A stretch of DNA of 7,373 nt from an uncultured Alphaproteobacteria bacterium (GTDB lineage: Bacteria > Pseudomonadota > Alphaproteobacteria > RF32 > CAG-239), in NCBI GenBank assembly GCA_949542085.1, contig CATGXW010000035.1:1-7373 (forward strand), read 5' to 3'. Under the pieces are notes generated by a model that worked only from the letters and a program-made list of their open reading frames with translations, did no database searches and was not told where the DNA came from. The position numbers and the translations under genes were made by a program. Of the stretch, positions 1-4,920 are shown in pieces. Every line of letters starts with the position of its first letter. Within the stretch, counting starts at the first letter, position 1.

Positions 1-76
1 TATTGATGAAAAAGTTATCAATGGCGGTAAAGAACCCAAGTTTATTCTTCGCAAAGAAGATAAAAAGGCATCATAA
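1..76 (+). CDS. 3' end of an unidentified gene (C-terminal 24 residues)
   Basis: The frame beginning at base 2 is open to a TAA at 74-76 and encodes a lysine-rich tail that starts IDEKVINGG and ends KKAS. A strong terminator starts within the stop codon and follows immediately, which is what the end of a real plus-strand transcript should look like. The fragment is too short to assign to a family, and no domain or motif is visible. The gene continues to the left of the window. Confidence 0.5.
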   Translation, partial: IDEKVINGGKEPKFILRKEDKKAS

Positions 77-110
77 AGAAAAGCGGCTGTAAAGCCGCTT
101 TTCTTTTTTT
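75..110 (+). terminator. Strong intrinsic terminator, possibly bidirectional
   Basis: Bases 75-88 and 93-106 are perfect inverted repeats (14-bp stem with an AGCGGCT core) around the 4-base loop GTAA. The second arm runs into seven T residues (104-110). The hairpin overlaps the stop codon of the upstream plus-strand gene and lies at the 3' end of the convergent XRE gene. The arm sequence is AAAG at one end and CTTT at the other, so it can also fold in the minus transcript, although the T-run is better on the plus side. Confidence 0.85.
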
Positions 111-351
111 ATTCATCAACAAATTCTATCTTGAGTTTTTTGCCGTAATATTTGGCCAACAAATATAACTCAGGAAAGTGTAATGAACGCCGACCGATTT
201 CCATGCTGTCAAGAATATAATCGGGCATTCCGGTCTGACAGCAGACTTGCTCCATTGTCAATTGTTTGGATATTCTAATTTGATGCAGTTGTTGTGCAAT
301 GGATCCTTGCATCATAATTAATTCTTTTAGCTCTTGCTTTTTATTGCGCAT
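109..351 (-). CDS. Small XRE/Cro-CI-family helix-turn-helix protein
   Basis: This is an 80-residue protein with a single HTH_3-like domain over about residues 17-75. IAQQLHQIRISKQLTMEQVCCQTG gives helices 1-2, the next segment (PDYILDSMEIGRRSL) is recognition helix 3 with the family's usual E-x-G-R-R turn, and FPELYLLAKYYGKKL gives the closing helices. There is no second domain, so it is a minimal DNA-binding regulator, either of its own region or antitoxin-like; no toxin partner is adjacent. The ATG at 351 is chosen because AGGAG (minus, 363-359) lies 7 bases upstream. The stop is TAA, just inside the downstream terminator. Upstream is a structured leader or sRNA ending in a terminator-like hairpin (384-408), so expression may depend on read-through or attenuation. 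The family assignment is firm; the target genes are unknown. Confidence 0.8.
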   Translation of the reverse strand: MRNKKQELKELIMMQGSIAQQLHQIRISKQLTMEQVCCQTGMPDYILDSMEIGRRSLHFPELYLLAKYYGKKLKIEFVDE

Positions 352-374
352 TTTAAAACTCCTGTGCTTTTGTT

Positions 375-408
375 AAAACAAAGCCGCCTTTGCAAAAAAC
401 AAAGGCGG
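375..408 (-). terminator. Intrinsic terminator or attenuator upstream of the XRE gene
   Basis: On the minus strand CCGCCTTTG (408-400) and CAAAGGCGG (392-384) form a perfect 9-bp GC-rich stem with a 7-base loop, followed by CTTTGTTTT (383-375). This is a textbook intrinsic terminator shape. The tail ends only about 11 bases before the XRE Shine-Dalgarno, which leaves no room for a separate promoter between hairpin and gene. It therefore either ends a small RNA or the TPR transcript, or acts as an attenuator in the XRE leader. Confidence 0.7.
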
Positions 409-533
409 AGGAGCTGAAAAACTGCAGTAATACAGTCACACTTATTCGTCCGCAGAGCGGCTTATCTCGCGCACTCCCCCGTAGGGAGAAGATATTACTG
501 AGATGTTTTTCAGACATCACAACCTAAGTTGCA
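375..533 (-). ncRNA. Candidate structured small RNA or regulatory leader
   Basis: No reading frame of note lies here, but the minus-strand transcript can fold extensively. CTGAAAAAC (513-505) pairs perfectly with GTTTTTCAG (422-414), and CAGTAATA (500-493) pairs with TATTACTG (432-425). Together they form a 9+8 bp long-range stem with a small internal loop (4 against 2 bases). The enclosed 60 bases contain two local hairpins, CTCCC/GGGAG (488-474) and CCGC/GCGG (460-450). A small CAAC/GTTG hairpin (531-520) lies at the 5' side, and the strong terminator at 408-375 gives the 3' end. A promoter-like sequence sits at 567-540. The overall shape (about 160 nt, long closing stem, internal domain, terminator) resembles 6S-type RNAs, but I see no sequence signature that would prove it. 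A cis-acting leader for the XRE gene is the main alternative. Confidence 0.5.
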
Positions 534-539
534 AAAAGA

Positions 540-567
540 ATATTAAATAAAAAGAATTAAAATGCAA
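540..567 (-). promoter_or_regulatory. Predicted sigma70-type promoter for the structured RNA / XRE gene
   Basis: On the minus strand TTGCAT (567-562) and TAATAT (545-540) are separated by 16 bases, in a stretch that is only about 20% G+C. Transcription would start near 533, just before the first hairpin of the structured RNA. Such matches arise easily in AT-rich DNA, so the support comes mainly from its position. Confidence 0.4.
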
Positions 568-580
568 TTAAAATCATCTG

Positions 581-690
581 CGGAGGGCACTTAACTTTTG
601 CCTCCCCCGCTGGGGGTGGCTGTCGCCCAGCGACCAAACGAGGACCTGCCCCGGGCACTTAACCGTCGCCCGTCGTGCTGCGACTAGTCG
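581..690. repeat. GC-rich hairpin island with an internal direct repeat
   Basis: By count, 74 of 110 bases are G or C, against 12 of 60 in the adjoining 521-580. GGGCACTTAAC occurs at 585-595 and again at 653-663, 68 bases apart in direct orientation; GTCGCCC occurs at 622-628 and 665-671. Local hairpins are GCC-T-CCCCC/GGGGG-T-GGC (600-620), GTCGC/GCGAC (622-634), and GTCGC/GCGAC (665-684); CGACTAGTCG (681-690) is a perfect palindrome containing the TAG stop of the TPR gene. This composition and structure suggest an inserted palindromic intergenic element rather than native spacer, but one copy in one window cannot prove repetition. It may also serve as the 3' end of the TPR mRNA. Confidence 0.45.
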
Positions 691-2480
691 TCAGATTTTT
701 GAATAAGACGAATTTGTTTCTCTATCGTTTCTTGATTATATGAGATTTTAGGTTCTTGCAGGAGGCCTTCCTTTATTTTTTTCTGAACAACTTCTTTGTT
801 GAGTTCTTTGCTGTCATCTTTGAGGCGAAGGGCGTGGCGCCACTGGAAGCCAGCCTCGTTTTTACGATTATTAAACCAATAGGCATCGCCCAAATGGTCG
901 CTGATAACAGCATTGGACGGATCTGCCTCGGCGGCTTTTTCAAGATAATTGAGAGCCATTCTGTAATAACCGAGATTATACAAAGCCCAGCCCAAACTGT
1001 CATTGACATTGCTGTCATTGGGGGCTTGATTATAGGCGTTGACAATCATTGTGAAAGCTTCGTCAATGTTTTCGCCGCGGCGCAGCCAGCTATATCCTAA
1101 ATAATTGAGAACAAGATAGTGGTTGTCGCTGAGTTCCAAGGCTTTTTGGAAAGTTTTTTCTGCTTTTTTCCATTGGTTATCCTGCTCGTATGAAACACCG
1201 AGAGCGTAATATAATATCCAGTGTTGGCTTTCCGGCTTGGAGAGTTTTTCAAGGGCTTTTTCATAATACTCAATGGCTTCTTCCGGTTTGTTTTTAACGC
1301 GTAGAATATCACCAATATTAAAGTAGAGTTGATAGTTGTCGGAATCCAAGGCAATAGATTTAAGCAGTAATTCTGCGGCGGCATAATCCTGTGTCAAAAC
1401 GAGATTATTGGCCTTTTTCAGCTGTACTGTGTAGTAAGCTTCTGATTCTTTGCCGATTGTGTCGTACACGTCATTGGCGTCGGCATACATCTCTCGATTT
1501 TCCAGTATGTCGGCTAATAAAAGTTTTGCCAAATCATATTTTGGGTTTTCATAAATAGACATGGCAATAAACATATGAGCCAGATCAATACCGCCAACAC
1601 CTTGACGCAATGTTGCCGCGATGCTGAACAAGGCTTCGGCCGCACCTTCATTAGGTGTTTGAATAATTTTTTGAGTATTGGATACTTTCGCTTCGGCGAC
1701 GTTTTTTTGAAGCTTTGCCAACATTTCCGCCAACAGTTTTTCATCATTATACTTATTGACAATTGTGACGGCTTTGTCTTTTTGATCGGTGCGCAGATAG
1801 AAGTTGCTGATGATTTGCAGGGCGCGGAAAGACATTTCCAATTGTTCTTCATTGACGATGACTTCATAGTCTGTTTGCGCATCGCGCGTGCGATTGAAAT
1901 AGTCATTAATCATGCCACGGTGAAAGTGATACAAAGCGCGGAAGCTGGGTTCTTTTTTAAGTTTGTCAAGATGAGCCAGCGCTTGGTCGGGATTGTTCAT
2001 GCCGACTTCGGCCCAGGCATTGAGAAGGGGATTGATAAAATCATTGTAGACCGGATTGGTTGTTTTTTGCAATGTCGGGGCAACTTGGGGGTAATTGCCT
2101 TTTTTCAGGGCGTCAACAGCCAAAACAACTTGAATAAAGCTGTTTTTGTCGCCATTGTCCCAAGCTTTTTGAGCATAAACGGCGGCTTCGTCAACGCGAC
2201 CTTTGGAAACAAGGAGCAAGTAGAGACGGCTGACCAATTCCGCATTGTCAGGATCGATTTTCAGTGCTTCAATGTAATAATCGGAAGCCTTGTTGAAGTC
2301 ACGCCGCAGATGGGCGACCCGTCCGGCCAAATATGAACCGTATGACTTTTGCGGTGTTGCTTTTTCCGCCACCGCCGGAGTTTCTTGTTCAACTTGAGCC
2401 TTGCGTCCGATATTGTTTGAGCATGAGCCGAAAAGGGCGATTGAAACCAATAAAATGCCTAGAAAACCGAATTTTGCCAT
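684..2480 (-). CDS. TPR-repeat lipoprotein
   Basis: This is a 598-residue exported protein built almost entirely of helical repeats. The N-terminus (MAKFGFLGILLVSIALFGSC) is a short signal peptide ending in a lipobox-like FGS-C, so Cys20 is the likely lipidated residue; the F at -3 is a slight departure from the consensus. After a Q/E/P/A-rich linker (about 21-45) come TPRs at about 48-115, a more degenerate helical middle, and a clear TPR array at about 377-560, including NYLGYSW (about 459), DSLGWALY (about 493) and DHLGDAYW (about 527). This signature is typical of a proteobacterial family of envelope TPR proteins, presumed scaffolds for protein interactions; no partner is identifiable here. 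The start ATG has only a weak SD (AGG, 8-10 bases upstream). The gene is divergent from uracil-DNA glycosylase and ends with TAG at the edge of a GC-rich island. Confidence 0.85.
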   Translation of the reverse strand: MAKFGFLGILLVSIALFGSCSNNIGRKAQVEQETPAVAEKATPQKSYGSYLAGRVAHLRRDFNKASDYYIEALKIDPDNAELVSRLYLLLVSKGRVDEAAVYAQKAWDNGDKNSFIQVVLAVDALKKGNYPQVAPTLQKTTNPVYNDFINPLLNAWAEVGMNNPDQALAHLDKLKKEPSFRALYHFHRGMINDYFNRTRDAQTDYEVIVNEEQLEMSFRALQIISNFYLRTDQKDKAVTIVNKYNDEKLLAEMLAKLQKNVAEAKVSNTQKIIQTPNEGAAEALFSIAATLRQGVGGIDLAHMFIAMSIYENPKYDLAKLLLADILENREMYADANDVYDTIGKESEAYYTVQLKKANNLVLTQDYAAAELLLKSIALDSDNYQLYFNIGDILRVKNKPEEAIEYYEKALEKLSKPESQHWILYYALGVSYEQDNQWKKAEKTFQKALELSDNHYLVLNYLGYSWLRRGENIDEAFTMIVNAYNQAPNDSNVNDSLGWALYNLGYYRMALNYLEKAAEADPSNAVISDHLGDAYWFNNRKNEAGFQWRHALRLKDDSKELNKEVVQKKIKEGLLQEPKISYNQETIEKQIRLIQKSDD

Positions 2481-2511
2481 TGAAATAACCTATCTACATA
2501 CAATCAAAATA

Positions 2512-2539
2512 ATATTAGCTATTTTTTCAAATCATACAA
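2512..2539 (-). promoter_or_regulatory. Predicted promoter of the TPR lipoprotein gene
   Basis: On the minus strand TTGTAT (2539-2534) and TAATAT (2517-2512) are separated by 16 bases, which places the transcript start near 2505 and gives a leader of about 25 bases. The intergenic DNA is so AT-rich that other matches are possible, so confidence is limited. Confidence 0.35.
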
Positions 2540-2581
2540 TAGTCTTTTAAATATATTCTTAAAATTGTGTAAATAAATGTT

Positions 2582-2612
2582 TTGTCTTGAAAAATAAGAG
2601 AATTGGTCTAAT
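2582..2612 (+). promoter_or_regulatory. Predicted promoter of the uracil-DNA glycosylase gene
   Basis: TTGTCT (2582-2587) and a -10-like TCTAAT (2607-2612) lie 19 bases apart; TTGAAA (2587-2592) is an alternative -35 but is too close. Transcription from this -10 would start at about 2619, only 1-3 bases before the ATG, making the mRNA essentially leaderless. This agrees with the lack of any Shine-Dalgarno before that ATG. Confidence 0.3.
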
Positions 2613-2620
2613 CTGAAAAC

Positions 2621-3433
2621 ATGATGACAGAAACAAATTCGTTACAGGAAATTTTAGAATGGTATATTTGCGCCGGCGTAGATGAAATCTGCGCGGATGA
2701 GCCGTTTTTTAATATGCCGAAACAAGTCCCTGTGATGGCGTCGGTTGCGCAGGAAAGCGTCAAGCAGAACGCGCCGGCAAATGTTCCTGTGCGCCATGCC
2801 ACGACCGAGTTGGCTCAGGCGACGCAAACAGCTTTTCAGAATGCCAAGGACATATGCGATAAAGTGGCGACATTGGACGAGTTGCGCTGTGCCGTTGAGG
2901 CGTTTGAAGGCTGTGCTTTAAAAATGACGGCGGCGCATACGGTTTTTGGTGACGGCAATCCGCAAGCCAGAGTTGTTTTTGTTGGCGAGGCTCCGGGGGC
3001 GGATGAGGATCGGATCGGCACACCGTTTGTCGGACGCAGCGGACATCTTCTTGATAAAATGCTGGCGGCAATCGGTTTGGACAGAACATCCTGTTATATC
3101 TGCAATATTTTACCTTGGCGTCCTCCGGGAAACCGAACGCCTCTGGATTCGGAAATCGCCGTTTGTCTGCCGTTTTTGAAAAAACAGATTGATTTGATAA
3201 ATCCTGAATTTATTTTTACCTTGGGCGGCAGTTCCGCCAATGCGTTGCTGAATACGGCGGAAAGCATTTCCAGAATGCGCGGCCGTTGGTTGGAGTATAC
3301 CAAATCGGATGGTTCTCAGGCGAAACTTCTCGCCAGTTTTCATCCGGCTTATTTGTTGCGGACACCGGGGCAAAAATCAAAATCATGGGCCGATTTCTTA
3401 AGGTTATCGAAAGAACTTAACAAAAATTCTTAA
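2621..3433 (+). CDS. Uracil-DNA glycosylase, family 4-like
   Basis: This 270-residue cytoplasmic base-excision-repair enzyme removes uracil from DNA. Residues 1-30 carry an LxWYxxxGVDE-type N-terminus, and residues about 31-85 are a variable linker. The catalytic domain starts near 86 and has motif A GEAPGADED (122-130) followed by GTPFVGRSG, NILPWRPPGNR (162-172) and motif B HPAYLLR (241-247). Of the four Fe-S cysteines of classical family 4 enzymes, C98 and C182 align, while the other two positions are K101 and W166. As I recall, this replacement is usual in alphaproteobacterial relatives. Extra cysteines at 158 and 161 lie close to W166. ATG codons at 2621 and 2624 are both possible starts, and neither has an SD. 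The gene is alone on its transcript, divergent from the TPR gene, and the next gene downstream has its own promoter. The family call is secure; the cluster status is uncertain. Confidence 0.92.
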   Translation: MMTETNSLQEILEWYICAGVDEICADEPFFNMPKQVPVMASVAQESVKQNAPANVPVRHATTELAQATQTAFQNAKDICDKVATLDELRCAVEAFEGCALKMTAAHTVFGDGNPQARVVFVGEAPGADEDRIGTPFVGRSGHLLDKMLAAIGLDRTSCYICNILPWRPPGNRTPLDSEIAVCLPFLKKQIDLINPEFIFTLGGSSANALLNTAESISRMRGRWLEYTKSDGSQAKLLASFHPAYLLRTPGQKSKSWADFLRLSKELNKNS

Positions 3434-3455
3434 ATGTTATGAATTATTTCACTAT

Positions 3456-3484
3456 TTGATAGTAATTTATAAAAATAATATTAT
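3456..3484 (+). promoter_or_regulatory. Promoter of the exported-protein / transglycosylase operon
   Basis: TTGATA (3456-3461) and TATTAT (3479-3484), each one base from consensus, are separated by exactly 17 bases. The transcript would start near 3491, giving a leader of about 30 bases before the ATG at 3521. The perfect palindrome AATAATATTATT (3474-3485) overlaps the -10; it could be an operator half-site pair or simply a product of AT-richness. No terminator is seen between the glycosylase stop and this promoter. Confidence 0.6.
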
Positions 3485-3520
3485 TATGAAACAAAAGTTT
3501 TAATAATTAAGGGAAGTGAA

Positions 3521-4228
3521 ATGAGAAAAAAAGTAGTGCTGCCTTTATTGGTGCTGGGAGCGTCTTTGGTTGCCGGAACGGTTCGCGCCGAGGACAATGT
3601 TTTATTTAAGCTTCAAGATATCGTTCCTGTGAAAAATGCCGATGGCCTTGTTACGTCATGTGATTTTGGGGCAACTTTTTACAATCGTTCCAATGTCGAG
3701 CTTTCCTCTGCTTCTCTGGTGCTTACTTGGCATGATGATGTTGTTGCCGACGCAATAGATCAGGAAGCCCGCAATGAACGTGAAGACCGTCGTTTGAATA
3801 AAAACACATCTTCTCGTTACAAAACATCCAATCTGAGCAATAAAGACATTCGGTTGACGTTAAAACTTCCGCCGTTGAAACCTCATCAGCAGGTTTCTCT
3901 GAAGTCTAAGGCAATAACCGAACGCTGCTTTTTGCTGTTAAATGATGTTGATATTCGCGTTTCAAATTGCCGTACCAATACGACGGGGGAAAACGGTAAC
4001 CGCAGCAGCAGTAACAGCAATTGTCAAGATTTGTTCAAATTCGTAACCATCAATAACCCTGAATACTATTCAGAGTTTAAAGAAGTTTCAGACACTGATT
4101 TGCAGTCTGCCGAATATGCCCAGATTGAGCAAAAGAAAAATGATTTGCAAAGTTTGTATAATGACAGTTTGAATGAAATCAACAGAGTGACTTCCAACTT
4201 TAGTTATGTTAAGAACAATCAAGATTAA
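3521..4228 (+). CDS. Exported protein of unknown function, four-cysteine type
   Basis: I do not recognise a named family. The product is 235 residues with a clear Sec signal peptide (MRKK then a hydrophobic core, cleavage after VRA23), so the mature protein is periplasmic. It has a T-S-C-D motif at C47, W70, and further cysteines at C136, C150 and C168. A charged, probably flexible insert lies at about 72-108, an N/S-rich stretch at 152-167, and a helical, Q/E/N-rich tail at about 178-235. C47-to-W70 (23 residues) and C136-to-C150 (14 residues) match exactly the spacing in the next gene's product, so the two are probably diverged paralogs with two disulfides each. The ATG has AAGGGA 6 bases upstream. 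It is the first gene of an operon, 12 bases before the next gene, which is shared with a lytic transglycosylase; this suggests an envelope or cell-wall role (inference). Confidence 0.75.
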   Translation: MRKKVVLPLLVLGASLVAGTVRAEDNVLFKLQDIVPVKNADGLVTSCDFGATFYNRSNVELSSASLVLTWHDDVVADAIDQEARNEREDRRLNKNTSSRYKTSNLSNKDIRLTLKLPPLKPHQQVSLKSKAITERCFLLLNDVDIRVSNCRTNTTGENGNRSSSNSNCQDLFKFVTINNPEYYSEFKEVSDTDLQSAEYAQIEQKKNDLQSLYNDSLNEINRVTSNFSYVKNNQD

Positions 4229-4240
4229 TCGGAGGCTCTC

Positions 4241-4909
4241 GTGGCAAAAATATCTCTGAAATATGTTCTTTCGGCAATATTCTTATGTGCGGCATCCGTG
4301 GCGGTTGCTCAATCGTTTGGTGATTCTGCCGAAGATACAATTCCTTTGCCGGAGGTAAAAGGTGTTCAGGGATTGGAAAAAACAACGGATGTCCAACAGC
4401 GTCCTTCCGCAGAACAATCCGCGCCCCAAAATGCCGGAAACAAACAAAATGCGGAAGAAGAAAAAGAAGAAATTTTTATTCCTGAAAACGCTTTTCAAAA
4501 GCCGACGATGGATGGTTCCAAAAGAGGCGGTTCCGTATTTTCAAAATTAAACGAAGATGGGAAATCAGTTGTTGTCAAAAACAAAATATTCCTCTTCTAT
4601 AAAGATTTTCGGATAAACCGCAGTGTTTCGGGGATGACGTCTTGCGATGTGTCTTTCTTTGTCGTCACTAATCTGGATCGCCGGTTAATCAACCTTGATG
4701 TCAAGCTGGTGTGGCCGAATATGACGACAGTCGTATCATTTGCGAACGTGCAGCCCAATACCCAGACGTATTATAATTACGCTCTGATGGGTGACGGATG
4801 CTACAGCATGGATAAAATGCCGAATATTGTTGTTAACCGTTGTCGGGTTAAGGGAATGAGTTCAGCCGAATGCGCTTCTAATATCGTGTGGCTGAGAGAC
4901 CTGAAATAA
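4241..4909 (+). CDS. Exported protein of unknown function, paralog of the preceding gene
   Basis: This is a 222-residue product starting at GTG 4241, chosen because GGAGG (4231-4235) lies 5 bases upstream and no good ATG exists. Residues 1-23 form a Sec signal peptide with cleavage after AVA. Residues about 24-100 are a low-complexity, Q/P/A- then E/K-rich linker (an EEEKEE run near 72-77) that looks disordered. The C-terminal domain (about 108-222) has T-S-C-D at C135, W158, C187, C201 and C211. The C-to-W distance of 23 and the C187-C201 distance of 14 equal those in the preceding protein; the last cysteine interval differs (10 against 18), and the preceding protein has a charged insert after its W. 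This supports homology and two conserved disulfides. It is second in the operon, and its stop lies 11 bases before the transglycosylase start. Function is unknown; a periplasmic partner of the transglycosylase is a guess from context. Confidence 0.75.
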   Translation: MAKISLKYVLSAIFLCAASVAVAQSFGDSAEDTIPLPEVKGVQGLEKTTDVQQRPSAEQSAPQNAGNKQNAEEEKEEIFIPENAFQKPTMDGSKRGGSVFSKLNEDGKSVVVKNKIFLFYKDFRINRSVSGMTSCDVSFFVVTNLDRRLINLDVKLVWPNMTTVVSFANVQPNTQTYYNYALMGDGCYSMDKMPNIVVNRCRVKGMSSAECASNIVWLRDLK

Positions 4910-4920
4910 GAGGTAAAGAA

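Noticed and set aside
375..533. Signal recognition particle RNA, tmRNA or RNase P RNA
   Set aside because: I cannot find the SRP apical GGAAG-type motif, a tmRNA tag frame or tRNA-like acceptor, or RNase P core sequences. A 6S-like shape remains possible but is unproven, so no name is given.
581..690. CRISPR array or insertion sequence end
   Set aside because: There are only two copies of an 11-mer, no regular spacer series, no transposase, and no target-site duplication that I could identify.
1575..2336. Long plus-strand open frame (253 codons) opposite the TPR gene
   Set aside because: It is fully antisense to a convincing TPR protein, has no family motifs or SD, and its composition reflects the complementary strand of helical-repeat codons.
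2545..2564. Inverted repeat TTTTAA / TTAAAA in the divergent intergenic region as an operator
   Set aside because: It is only 6 bp, made solely of A and T, in very AT-rich DNA, so it is expected by chance.
4888..4920. Earlier GTG start for the transglycosylase at 4888
   Set aside because: It overlaps the end of the preceding gene and adds a charged stretch before the signal peptide; GTG 4921 has a good SD and begins directly with a typical signal sequence.
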